Assembly: GCA_020632915.1 (NCBI GenBank)
Contig: JACKEP010000012.1
Location: forward strand, 107,110 to 171,109
DNA: 64,000 nt
Direction: 5' to 3'
Source of the DNA: Alphaproteobacteria bacterium
Lineage (GTDB): Bacteria > Myxococcota_A > UBA796 > GCA-2862545
Part shown: one piece after another, positions 56,328 through 64,000 of the stretch
Numbering within the stretch: position 1 is the stretch's first letter
How the letters are laid out: each line of letters begins with the position of its first letter
Notes under the pieces: model-generated
The model's database searches: none
What the model was told of the DNA's origin: nothing
What the model saw: only the letters and a program-made list of their open reading frames with translations
Program-made: the position numbers and the translations under genes

Positions 56328-57307
56328 GGCCGGGCCTCGCCGTCGAAGTGGCGGAACGCGGGCGCCGGCCACGGTCGATCGGACAACGTGGCGCCGTGTC
56401 CGACGTGGACGGTGCCGATGCGGGTCAGGCGCACGCCGTGGTCGCGCGCGAGGGCGGCGAGCGACGCACGGTGGGGGACGGGGGCGGTGAACAACAGCTG
56501 GTAGTCCTCACCGCCGGCCACCTGGTCTGCGAGCGGGTCGTCGCCCAGGCAGGCGTCTGCAGGCAGCAGGGTGGGATCGACGGTCGCGGCGACGCCGGAG
56601 GCGGCGCACAGGCGGGGAAGGTCGGTGGCGAGGCCGTCGGACAGGTCCATGGCGGCGTGGGCGAGGCCGTGCGCTGCAAGGGCGAGCGCGAAGGCCAGCG
56701 GGGGATCGGGGCGGCGCAGCGCGGTGAGCGCGGCGGCAGGAGGATCGCGGCGGCGCCATCCGGCGCCGGCCAGGCCGAGCGTGCCGGTGACCCAGAGGTC
56801 GTCGCCGGGCCGGGCCGCGGCGCGCGTGAGCGGGGCGTGCTCGCAGCGTCCGCCCATCGTGAGGCTGACGACCGCGGGGCCCGAGGTGCGGACGGTGTCA
56901 CCGCCCACGAGCGACAGGTCCCAGCGGGCACACGCCTCGGCGAGCCCGCGCGCGAGGCCGGCCACGAACGGACCGTCGGCGTGGGGCAGGGCGAGCGCGA
57001 GCACCGCCCAGCCCGGACGGGCGCCCATCGCGGCCAGATCGGACACGGAGACCGCGACCGCCTTGTAGCCGACGTCGGCCGCGTCGAGCCGGTCGTCCCA
57101 GTGCACGCCGTGCACCAGCGCGTCGACCGTGACGACGACGCCGTCGGCGGTGATCGCCGCGTCGTCGCCGGCGTCGAGCCGGGGTGTGGTGCGCGCCGAG
57201 GGCAGCCGGGCTGCGAGCAGCGCGTCGATGAGACTGGCCTCGTCGTCCGGGGACTGCGCCGACCGTGGAGAGGCCGGCGTCGAGGGCGGCGGAGATGGAG
57301 GTTCCAA
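56324..57307 (-). CDS. thiL: Thiamine-monophosphate kinase
   Basis: Phosphorylates thiamine monophosphate to the active diphosphate. Up to 327 residues; the 5'-most possible start is a TTG at 57307 without a ribosome site, so the true start is uncertain. Family motifs are LDAGDDAAI (about 45-53), VTVDALVHGVHW (about 59-70), DVGYKAVAVSVSDLAAMGARP (about 78-98), LVGGDTVRT, AMDLSDGLATDLPRL and GGEDYQLLFT. It overlaps the first CorC-like gene by four bases. No other thiamine gene is nearby and no TPP riboswitch was seen. Confidence 0.92.
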   Translation of the reverse strand: MEPPSPPPSTPASPRSAQSPDDEASLIDALLAARLPSARTTPRLDAGDDAAITADGVVVTVDALVHGVHWDDRLDAADVGYKAVAVSVSDLAAMGARPGWAVLALALPHADGPFVAGLARGLAEACARWDLSLVGGDTVRTSGPAVVSLTMGGRCEHAPLTRAAARPGDDLWVTGTLGLAGAGWRRRDPPAAALTALRRPDPPLAFALALAAHGLAHAAMDLSDGLATDLPRLCAASGVAATVDPTLLPADACLGDDPLADQVAGGEDYQLLFTAPVPHRASLAALARDHGVRLTRIGTVHVGHGATLSDRPWPAPAFRHFDGEARP

Positions 57308-57345
57308 CGAGGGGGTCCGTGGTCGTCCTGGACGAGCCGGAGGGC

Positions 57346-59175
57346 TCAGTCACCGTCGACGGGTTCGAACCCGTCCTTGCGCACGGATAATACCCGAATC
57401 CGGCGCCGCAGGGTCCTGGTCTGTGGATCGAACGCCGTGGCACCGGTCGGCGACACCGTCACCGACGCCGCGAGGAGGGCCTCGCGGTAGGCGTCGCGGT
57501 GGGTGGGCGAGCCCGCCAGCGCCCGTGCGGCGATGCGGGCCGTGTCGGCGGCGAGGGCCTCCACCGGGGTGGGCGTACGGCTCGTGGCGGCACGGAAGCC
57601 GTCGACGAACTCCTGCCACCCGGGCTGGACGTACCACCGGTAGTTGGTCTCGGGCGGCGGCACGAAGACGTCGGTGAACAGACCGCCCTGCGTGTAGGAG
57701 CCGCCGCCGGCCAGCAGCTCGTGGTTGTCCCAGCCCGACAGGCCGAGCAGCTTCACGGGGCCGTCGTCGTGCGGCTTGAACGTGCCGACGGGGATCTCCT
57801 CGAACGCCAGCCCCGCGGCCACGAGGCTGACCCGGCGGGCGCTGTCGGGCAGGAAGATCGCGTCGTAGTCGACGACCGGCGGCTTGTCGGTGCCGGGGCG
57901 ACGAGCGATCCGCTGGGCCACCGGGCGGAAGTCGGTGGCGTCGGGCGCGTAGGTGTCGGCGAGCACGATGGTGCCGCCGTGGGCCTGGACGGAGGCCGTG
58001 AACGTGTCCGCGGCGAGGCGGCCGTAGTCGTTGTCGGGGGCCAGCACCACGAAGCGGGTCCAGTGGTCGACGTCGACGGCGTGGCGCACCAGCGCCTCGA
58101 CCTGCGCGGCCGGCGTGACCCACGTCTGGAACACCCAGGGGTAGGGCGTGGGGTCGGACAGGGCCTGCGACATCACGAGGAGCGGCACCCCGAGGTCGTC
58201 GGCGGCGTGGACCACGGCGTCGGTCTCCGGCGAGAGCAGCGGGCCGATGACGCCGATGACGCCGTGCTTGTCGACCAGCTCCTCCAGGCCGCGGACCGCC
58301 GTGGTCGGGTCGCCCTGGGTGTCGACGTAGACCAGCGCATCGGTACGACCGGCCGCCTTCCACCCGAGATCGAGGGCGTCGCGCACCTGCGTGCCCACGG
58401 CGCCGAACCGCCCGGTCAGCGGCAGGAGCACGCCGATCCGCCCCTTGACCTCGGCGCCGTCGGCCGCGTGCAGCAGCCGCTGGGCGCGCGTGCGGACGTC
58501 GTCGGAGGTGGCGCCGTTGAGCGCGCGGGACGACAGCCGGCGCGCGGCGTCGCGATCGCCCCGCGCCAGGGCGTCGCGCGCGGCATCCAGCGGATCGCCG
58601 CCCACGTCGAGCACGAGCAGCCGCGCCTCGATCCGGGCGTGCTGGTCGGGCGCCTCCTCGGACAGCCCGAGGGCCTTGCGCGCGTGCTTGTCGGCCTCGG
58701 GCGTGCCGGCGGTCTGCAGCGCGAGCCACGCCTCGCGATCGGCCTGCTGCGAGCGCGGCAGGTTGCGGTCGGCGGCGTCGGTGAGACCCGCGACGACCTC
58801 GGGTGCAGACGCCCCGGTCTCGGCCAACACGAGCCACCGACCGACGCGGGCCGGCTCGGCGAGGCTCGGCTCGTCGCTGTCGACCACGGAGTCGAAGGCC
58901 TCCAGCGCGCCCGCGGTGTCGCCGGTGAGGCGGCGCTGCTCCCCCAGCTGAAGCAGCAGCCACGTGCGCTCCGCACCGCTCGCACCGGCCATCGCCGCTT
59001 CCAGGGCGGCGATGGCAGCGGCGCGGTCCGCCGGCGCGTCCTGCAGGGCGGCGGTGACCTCGGCGGGGATGGGGGCTGGCTTGCCCGCGAGGGCGGTCAG
59101 CGCCGGCGTGAGCAGCAGCAGCGCACCCAGCACCACGCGCAGGCCGGCGCCTGCGCGGTGGGGGCTCGCGGTCAT
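57346..59175 (-). CDS. LpoA-like penicillin-binding protein activator / type 1 periplasmic-binding protein
   Basis: 609 residues from ATG 59175, sharing one base with the dnaJ stop (TGATG). A signal peptide covers about 1-30. Residues 35-235 are helical TPR-like repeats (APADRAAAIAALEAAM, GDTAGALEAFDSVVDS). From about 240 there is a periplasmic-binding fold starting KGRIGVLLPLTGRFGAVGTQVRDALDLG, continuing with GVIGVIGPLLSPETDAVV and FVVLAPDNDYGRLAADTFTASV. This TPR plus binding-protein build matches LpoA-type activators of PBP1a, or amino-acid binding proteins. No lipobox is evident, unlike LpoA, and no transporter genes are adjacent. Confidence 0.82.
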   Translation of the reverse strand: MTASPHRAGAGLRVVLGALLLLTPALTALAGKPAPIPAEVTAALQDAPADRAAAIAALEAAMAGASGAERTWLLLQLGEQRRLTGDTAGALEAFDSVVDSDEPSLAEPARVGRWLVLAETGASAPEVVAGLTDAADRNLPRSQQADREAWLALQTAGTPEADKHARKALGLSEEAPDQHARIEARLLVLDVGGDPLDAARDALARGDRDAARRLSSRALNGATSDDVRTRAQRLLHAADGAEVKGRIGVLLPLTGRFGAVGTQVRDALDLGWKAAGRTDALVYVDTQGDPTTAVRGLEELVDKHGVIGVIGPLLSPETDAVVHAADDLGVPLLVMSQALSDPTPYPWVFQTWVTPAAQVEALVRHAVDVDHWTRFVVLAPDNDYGRLAADTFTASVQAHGGTIVLADTYAPDATDFRPVAQRIARRPGTDKPPVVDYDAIFLPDSARRVSLVAAGLAFEEIPVGTFKPHDDGPVKLLGLSGWDNHELLAGGGSYTQGGLFTDVFVPPPETNYRWYVQPGWQEFVDGFRAATSRTPTPVEALAADTARIAARALAGSPTHRDAYREALLAASVTVSPTGATAFDPQTRTLRRRIRVLSVRKDGFEPVDGD

Positions 59176-60242
59176 CAGCGCTCCTCGAGGCCGCGCACGA
59201 ACGCGGCCTTGCGGGGGTGGCGGTCGGGCGGGAGGGTGTCGTCCCAGGCGAGCAGGCGCGCCCGCTCCGCGTCGGTGAGGGTGTCGGGGATCTCGACCAC
59301 CGTCTCCAGGTGCAGATCGCCCGCGCCGGGCTTGTGGAACCGGGGCAGGCCACGTCCTGGCAGACGGAACACGCGCCCCGACGGCGTGCCCGCGGGGATG
59401 CGGATCACGGTGGACCCGTCGAGGGTGGGGACGGTGACGTCGGCGCCGAGGACCACCTGGCGGTAGGACACGGGCAGATCCACCAGCACGTCGTCGCCGC
59501 GCCGGCGGAACAGGGGGTGCTCGGCGACGTCGATCACCACCAGCAGCTCGCCGTTCGGGCCGTCGCCGGCAGGCTCGTTGCCCTTGTCGGCGAGGCGCAG
59601 CTTGTTGCCCGTGGCCACGCCCGGCGGCACCTTCACCATGAGCGTGTCTTCACGACCGAGGCGGCCGTCGCCGTGGCAGGTGGGGCAGGCCGCGAGCACC
59701 ACGAAGCCCTGGCCGCGGCAGTGGTAGCAGTCGGTGCGGAACAGGCGGGCACCCGTGGAGCGGCCCGACCCGTGGCAGATCGGGCACGTCTCGCGACCGT
59801 CGCGTCGGGCGCCCAGCCCCTTGCAGTCGCCGCAGCGCACCTGACGCGGCACCACGATCTCGCGGGTGACGCCGCTCGCGACCTCTTCGAGCGTGACCGA
59901 CAGGGTGTAGCGCAGGTCCTCGCCCGGCTGCGTCTTGCGCCGCCCGAACAGGTTGCCCCACATGCGCTGCACGACCGCGGTGACGTCGTCGGGCGAAGGG
60001 GGCTGACCGTCGGGCTGGTAGAGCGGTCCGAGGCGGTCGTAGCGCGCCCGCTCGTCGAGGTCGGACAGCACCCGGTAGGCCTCGTTGACGTGCTTGAACC
60101 GGATCTCGGCCGTGACGTCCCCGGCGTTCTTGTCGGGATGCCAGCGCATCGCCAGCCGCCGATAGGCCTTCTTGATCTCGTCGCCGCCCGCGTCCCGCGG
60201 GACACCGAGCACGTTGTAGTAGTCGCGATCGGGCACCGACAT
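59175..60242 (-). CDS. dnaJ: DnaJ-type co-chaperone
   Basis: 355 residues from ATG 60242. J-domain 6-70 with HPD at 35-37. The Gly/Phe linker is very short and atypical. Four zinc-binding repeats are complete (CGDCKGLG, CPICHGSG, CYHCRGQG, CPTCHGDG, about 136-200), followed by the two client-binding beta domains and a C-terminal dimer region. It is a class A J-protein and should stimulate an Hsp70; the lidless Hsp70 at 51169 is one candidate. It lies 18 bases downstream of hemW and overlaps the LpoA-like gene, so it is part of a seven-gene operon rather than a heat-shock pair. Confidence 0.93.
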   Translation of the reverse strand: MSVPDRDYYNVLGVPRDAGGDEIKKAYRRLAMRWHPDKNAGDVTAEIRFKHVNEAYRVLSDLDERARYDRLGPLYQPDGQPPSPDDVTAVVQRMWGNLFGRRKTQPGEDLRYTLSVTLEEVASGVTREIVVPRQVRCGDCKGLGARRDGRETCPICHGSGRSTGARLFRTDCYHCRGQGFVVLAACPTCHGDGRLGREDTLMVKVPPGVATGNKLRLADKGNEPAGDGPNGELLVVIDVAEHPLFRRRGDDVLVDLPVSYRQVVLGADVTVPTLDGSTVIRIPAGTPSGRVFRLPGRGLPRFHKPGAGDLHLETVVEIPDTLTDAERARLLAWDDTLPPDRHPRKAAFVRGLEER

Positions 60243-60260
60243 CCTCGGACGTGCGTTCTT

Positions 60261-61403
60261 CTACCCATGCCCCGCAGCGGGATCCACAGGCACGAGGCCG
60301 TCGACCAGCGCAGCGGTGACGGCGTCCGCCACGTACAACCCCTCGGGCGACAGCCTCATCCCCGCCCCGTCGACGGCGAGCAGCCCGTGGGCGACGAGGC
60401 GATCGACCACGGCGCGGTCGGGGACGTGGCCGTAGCGCGCTGCCAGCGCCGTCACCGACAGGCCCGCCAGGCTGCGCAGGCCCGACACCAACCGGTCGGC
60501 GGCCCCCTCCAGCGCCGTGGGGTGCTCCACGACGGGGGCCGCGCCCGCGATCCACGCCGCGGTGTCGGACACGTCCGCCCACCGTCGACCGTCGGGAGCG
60601 TAGCCGTGCGCCGACGGTCCCACGCCCAGGTAGGGGCGATCGTCCCAGTACCCGGCGTTGTGGATCGAGCGGTGCCCGTCGCGGGCGAAGTTGCTGATCT
60701 CGTACCGGTGCAGGCCCGCTGCCTCCAGGCGCGCGACGATGGCGTCGAGCATCAACCGCCACGTGTCGTCGTCGACGGGCGCCAGGGCGCCGCGCTCGGC
60801 GGCGCGCGCGTAGCCCGTGCCCTCCTCGATGGTCAGGCCGTACAGGCTCACGTGGGGCGGATCCAGGGCGAGGAGCGCGTCCAGATCGGCGTCGAGGTCG
60901 GCGGGCGACTGACCGGCCAGCGCGAACATCAGATCGGCCGACCACGAGGCGAGCGGCGCGTCGCGGAGCACGGCGGCAGCGCGTCGACCGTGCGCGGGGG
61001 TGTGCGCGCGGCCCAGGCGTCGCGCGTGACCCGGGTCGAGCGTCTGGATGCCCAGCGACACGCGGGTGACCCCGGCAGCGATCGCCGCGTCCACCCAGGC
61101 GGCGTCGACGTCCTCGGGGTTGGCCTCGACGGTGACCTCCACCGTCGTGGGGGCCACGAGGCCACGGACCAGCCGCTGGAGGGCGCCGGTCGGCAGGCGC
61201 GAGGGGGTTCCGCCGCCCAGGTAGACCGTGTGGGGATCGCCGACGAACGTCGCGCGACGCGCTGCGACCTCGACGAGCACGCGGTCCACGAAGGCGTCGA
61301 AGGGCGGCCCGTCGCGGTCGGGGTCCACGTGGAAGGCGCAGTAGGGGCACCGGATGCGGCACCACGGGACGTGCACGTACACGCCCCAGGGCGACGGGCT
61401 CAC
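60261..61403 (-). CDS. hemW: HemW-like radical SAM protein
   Basis: 380 residues from GTG 61403, overlapping the peptidase gene by four bases (GTGA). The radical-SAM cluster motif CRIRCPYC (Cys 15, 19 and 22) is followed by YLGGGTPSRLP, VTVEANPEDVD and SLGIQTLDPGHARRLGR. The extra Cys of true HemN is lacking (PYCAF in place of CYYCDCN-type sequence), which supports HemW, a heme-binding chaperone, rather than coproporphyrinogen oxidase. The C-terminal HemN-C helical domain is present. Length matches HemW (about 380). Confidence 0.93.
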   Translation of the reverse strand: MSPSPWGVYVHVPWCRIRCPYCAFHVDPDRDGPPFDAFVDRVLVEVAARRATFVGDPHTVYLGGGTPSRLPTGALQRLVRGLVAPTTVEVTVEANPEDVDAAWVDAAIAAGVTRVSLGIQTLDPGHARRLGRAHTPAHGRRAAAVLRDAPLASWSADLMFALAGQSPADLDADLDALLALDPPHVSLYGLTIEEGTGYARAAERGALAPVDDDTWRLMLDAIVARLEAAGLHRYEISNFARDGHRSIHNAGYWDDRPYLGVGPSAHGYAPDGRRWADVSDTAAWIAGAAPVVEHPTALEGAADRLVSGLRSLAGLSVTALAARYGHVPDRAVVDRLVAHGLLAVDGAGMRLSPEGLYVADAVTAALVDGLVPVDPAAGHG

Positions 61404-63958
61404 CGATCCGACCGCGGGAGGCTGCGCACCTCGAGCCAGCCGGTGTCGAGCAGGCGACGCACCTCGGCGACCACGTCGGCGACCGTGGTGGCTGCGAGCT
61501 GCGCCCGGCGCACGGCGGGGTCGAGGGGGCGCCCGAGGAAGGCGGCGTAGGCCAGTCGTCCCGCACGGGTCTCGACCCGCTGGTCGGCGAGCACCTCGCG
61601 TCCGAGCAGCATCGTGCGGGCGCGGTCGAGGTCGGCCTCCGTCGGAGGGTGCGTGACCAGCGAGGCCACCACCTCGCGCAGACCGGTCGCGGCGGCCTCC
61701 ACCCGGCTCGGATCGCACGCGAGCCCGACCTGGAACATCCCGCCGCCGGCGCGCGCGTCGTGGCGCACCCACAGGTCGTAGGCGAGCGCCTGCTCCTCGC
61801 GGAGCGCCAGGAACAGGCGACCGGCCTGACCGTCGAGCAGGGCCTCGGCGAGCTCGAGCCCGCGGCGCTCCGGGGCCTCCAGCGGCACGCCGTCGCCCAC
61901 CAGGGTCACGATCGCCTGGCGCGTCCCGGCGCGCACCTCGTGGACGCCGGGCGCGAGCGCGGGCCACGCGGGCGGGGCCGGGACCACGTCGCCCCGGCCG
62001 GGCGCCTCGAGGTCGTCGAGCCACGCCAGCGCAGCCACTGCGTCCTCGGGATCGATGCCGCCGGCGACGGCGACGACCGTGCGCCCGCGCACGAAGTGTT
62101 GGCGGTGGAAGCGCTCCAGCGCCCGCCCGTCGATGCGCCCGAGGCTCGCGGTGGTGCCGTCGGGGGACAGGCGCCACGGGTGGTTCGGGAACCGCAGCGC
62201 CATGATCCGGTCGGCCACCACCTGGCGCGGCCGGTCGAGGCGCGAGCGCACGGTGTCGAGCAGCTCCTCGCGCACGTTGGCCCACTCCTCGTCCTCGAAG
62301 TGGGGGTCGAGGACGAGCTCGCCCACCAGCTCGAGCAGATCGGCGGTGTGGGTGGCCGGCGCCGTGGCCGCGATCGACAGGCTCGCGCTGCCCTCCGTGG
62401 CCTGGGCCTCGGCCGCGAGGTCGTCCAGGGCATCACAGAAGGCGTCGCCGTCGTAGGGACCGGCGCCGCGGTGCAGGCACTGGGACCAGGCGGTGCCGAG
62501 GCCGGCGTGCCGCTCGGGCACCCGGAGGGCGCCCCCCGGGGAGAGCACGCGCACCGCGGCCACGGGGACGTCGGCCGGTGCGAGCAGCACCTCCATGCCC
62601 CCGATCTCGGCGCGCAGGATCCGCGGACCCCGGGCCGTCGCGGCGGTCGGCACGCGGGCCTGCCGGGCGTCGAGCGCCGCCTGCAGGGCGCGATCGGAGG
62701 TGTCGGGATCGAGGAGTCCCACCACCATCGTCGAAGGACGCAGCCAGCGCCGCGCGACGCGCGCCACGTCGTCGGGCGTGACCGTGGCCAGCGCCTCGCG
62801 CCACGCGGCCCGGTGGGCGGCGTCGCCGTGCAGGCCCTCGTGGTGGCGCAGGTCGTCGGCGATGCCGTCCACCGTCTGCTCGCCGAAGTCGAGGTCGGCG
62901 AGCTCGGTCTGTCGGGAGCGTGCGCACCAGCGCCCGCGGCACGCCCGGCTGATGCGATCGAGGACGTCGAGGGCGCGCTCCAGGGCGGGGAGCGTGGCGC
63001 CCGGGAGGGGACGGAACCCGACGGCCAGGTTGGTGCCGAAGGCCCCGACGTACACGTCGGCCCACGCGTCGAAGCCCACCTTCGGGTCGTCGTCGAGGGC
63101 CTGACCGATGCGGTCGCCCGCCGCCGTGCCCAGGATGCCGACGAGCACGCTCAGGGCGGGCAGATCGGGGTGGGCGGGGTCGGACGGACCCGGCCACGCC
63201 AGCTGGACCTGCCGATCGTCGAAGGTGCCTTCCGGTCGGACGATCCGCGCGGCCTGCGCGACCACCACGGGGGCGACGTCGGCCGTGCGCCCGGCGCCCG
63301 TGGGCCAGTCGGCGAACCGCGGCGTGGCGTGGGCGACCACGTCTTCGTGCGTGACGTCTCCCACGACGAGCAGGGTGACCCGCTCGGCGGTGAGCTCGCG
63401 GGCGTAGAAGGCACGCAGGGCGTCGGCGTCGAGGCCGCGGACGCTCGCTTCGGTGCCCACCACCTGGCGTCCGTAGGGGTGGTCGCCCCACAGCGCCGCC
63501 AGGACCGCGTTGGACAGCTGCTCCTCGGGATCGTCGTCGTAGCTGGCGATCTCCTCGAGGATCACGTCGCGCTCGCGCACCACCTCCGCCGGGTCGAGGT
63601 GGGGGTTGCGCACCATGTCGACCAGCACATCGAGCGCCAGCGCCCACGCGCCGCCGGCGACCTCGGCGTGCAGCACCAGCTCGTCGTGGGAGGTGAACGC
63701 GTTGAGGTCGCCGCCGAGGGCCTCGATCGCGAGCGCCGCCTCGCCGATGCCGCGGGTCGGCGTGCCCTTGAACAGCATGTGCTCGAGGAAGTGGGCGGCG
63801 CCGTGCTCGCCGTCGCGCTCGTCGATCGCACCGGCTGCGAGGCGCAGGTAGACGGCCGTGGCCTCGCCTGCGACGGCGGCGGTCACGATCGTGGGCCCAT
63901 GGGGGAGCCGGCTGCGAACGGGCAGGGCGCGCAGGGGGCGAGCCGGGGGGACCGTCAC
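61400..63958 (-). CDS. Two-domain M16 family zinc metallopeptidase
   Basis: At least 852 residues; the GTG at 63958 lacks a ribosome site and the frame stays open to the window edge, so the start may lie outside. The first half has the inverted zinc motif HFLEH (56-60) and the distal Glu near 136 (VILEEIASYDDDPEEQ), as in mitochondrial processing peptidase and PqqF relatives. The second half (from about 425) repeats the fold but has GLGTAWSQCLHRG where HxxEH should be, so it is inactive and probably completes the clam-shell. Bacteria often encode the two halves as separate genes; here they are fused. No signal peptide is visible with this start. Confidence 0.92.
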   Translation of the reverse strand: MTVPPARPLRALPVRSRLPHGPTIVTAAVAGEATAVYLRLAAGAIDERDGEHGAAHFLEHMLFKGTPTRGIGEAALAIEALGGDLNAFTSHDELVLHAEVAGGAWALALDVLVDMVRNPHLDPAEVVRERDVILEEIASYDDDPEEQLSNAVLAALWGDHPYGRQVVGTEASVRGLDADALRAFYARELTAERVTLLVVGDVTHEDVVAHATPRFADWPTGAGRTADVAPVVVAQAARIVRPEGTFDDRQVQLAWPGPSDPAHPDLPALSVLVGILGTAAGDRIGQALDDDPKVGFDAWADVYVGAFGTNLAVGFRPLPGATLPALERALDVLDRISRACRGRWCARSRQTELADLDFGEQTVDGIADDLRHHEGLHGDAAHRAAWREALATVTPDDVARVARRWLRPSTMVVGLLDPDTSDRALQAALDARQARVPTAATARGPRILRAEIGGMEVLLAPADVPVAAVRVLSPGGALRVPERHAGLGTAWSQCLHRGAGPYDGDAFCDALDDLAAEAQATEGSASLSIAATAPATHTADLLELVGELVLDPHFEDEEWANVREELLDTVRSRLDRPRQVVADRIMALRFPNHPWRLSPDGTTASLGRIDGRALERFHRQHFVRGRTVVAVAGGIDPEDAVAALAWLDDLEAPGRGDVVPAPPAWPALAPGVHEVRAGTRQAIVTLVGDGVPLEAPERRGLELAEALLDGQAGRLFLALREEQALAYDLWVRHDARAGGGMFQVGLACDPSRVEAAATGLREVVASLVTHPPTEADLDRARTMLLGREVLADQRVETRAGRLAYAAFLGRPLDPAVRRAQLAATTVADVVAEVRRLLDTGWLEVRSLPRSDR

Positions 63959-64000
63959 GTCACGGCCCGGTGCGCTGCAGGCTCTCGGGGCAGTCCGGCC

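Noticed and set aside
56324..57307. TPP riboswitch controlling thiL
   Set aside because: No THI-box-like sequence lies upstream; thiL is internal to an operon with short or no gaps.
60261..61403. Coproporphyrinogen III dehydrogenase HemN
   Set aside because: The radical-SAM motif lacks the additional cysteine context of HemN, and length and sequence fit HemW better.

Overview
The window is one continuous stretch of very GC-rich bacterial DNA that is densely coded on both strands. The gene content points to a Gram-negative cell: Mpl cell-wall recycling, a LpoA-type periplasmic activator, an outer-membrane barrel ending in Tyr-Arg-Phe, and several lipoproteins. The small Cys-rich lipoproteins, the secreted propeller proteins, the extra sigma factor and the hybrid polyketide/lipid locus fit Myxococcota or a close deltaproteobacterial relative. 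That placement is inference. No CRISPR array, insertion sequence, prophage or integrase was seen.

Layout. 1-2633: two half-transporters of a heterodimeric ABC exporter, one partial. 2646-8293: PEP carboxylase, two small unknowns, a prenyl-synthase-like protein without its Asp-rich motifs, and a lipase-like hydrolase. 8294-9057: long non-coding leader. 9058-10065: alternative sigma-70 factor. 10062-16561 (minus): a six-gene run of GT2 glycosyltransferase, mpl, outer-membrane barrel, class III aminotransferase, LuxE-like and LuxC-like genes, the last three joined by 4-base stop/start overlaps. 16613-20148: Hsp33, an Ala-rich protein, a histidine phosphatase and a lipoprotein. 20293-30006: the most striking locus. 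It holds a 2113-residue polyketide synthase ending in an alpha-oxoamine synthase, a fatty acyl-AMP ligase with a structured leader, a tRNA-Arg(CCT), and a short-chain dehydrogenase with the signature of eukaryotic 3-ketosphinganine reductase. Together they suggest a polyketide route to a sphingoid-type long-chain base. 30127-37067: an FGE-fold protein without cysteines, a DUF255 thioredoxin-like protein, a winged-helix protein, a helical protein, and a flavoprotein/Fe-S membrane fusion that looks circularly permuted. 37212-41895: thymidine kinase and a run of exported proteins. 41932-42357: RNase P RNA. 42396-44868: zinc-ribbon protein, tRNA-Met, a TetR regulator overlapping that tRNA, and a membrane-anchored peroxiredoxin.

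44924-52980 (minus) is a housekeeping block: dnaK-like gene, trmJ-like gene, murA, dnaG and rpoD. 53208-53747 is a small unknown. 53755-63958 (minus) is a tight seven-gene operon in the order M16 peptidase, hemW, dnaJ, LpoA-like protein, thiL and two CorC/CNNM proteins.

Most start codons were set by Shine-Dalgarno sequences (GGAG or GGAGG 5-9 bases upstream) and by overlaps. GTG starts are common. Long ORFs opposite real genes are artefacts of high GC and were left out.
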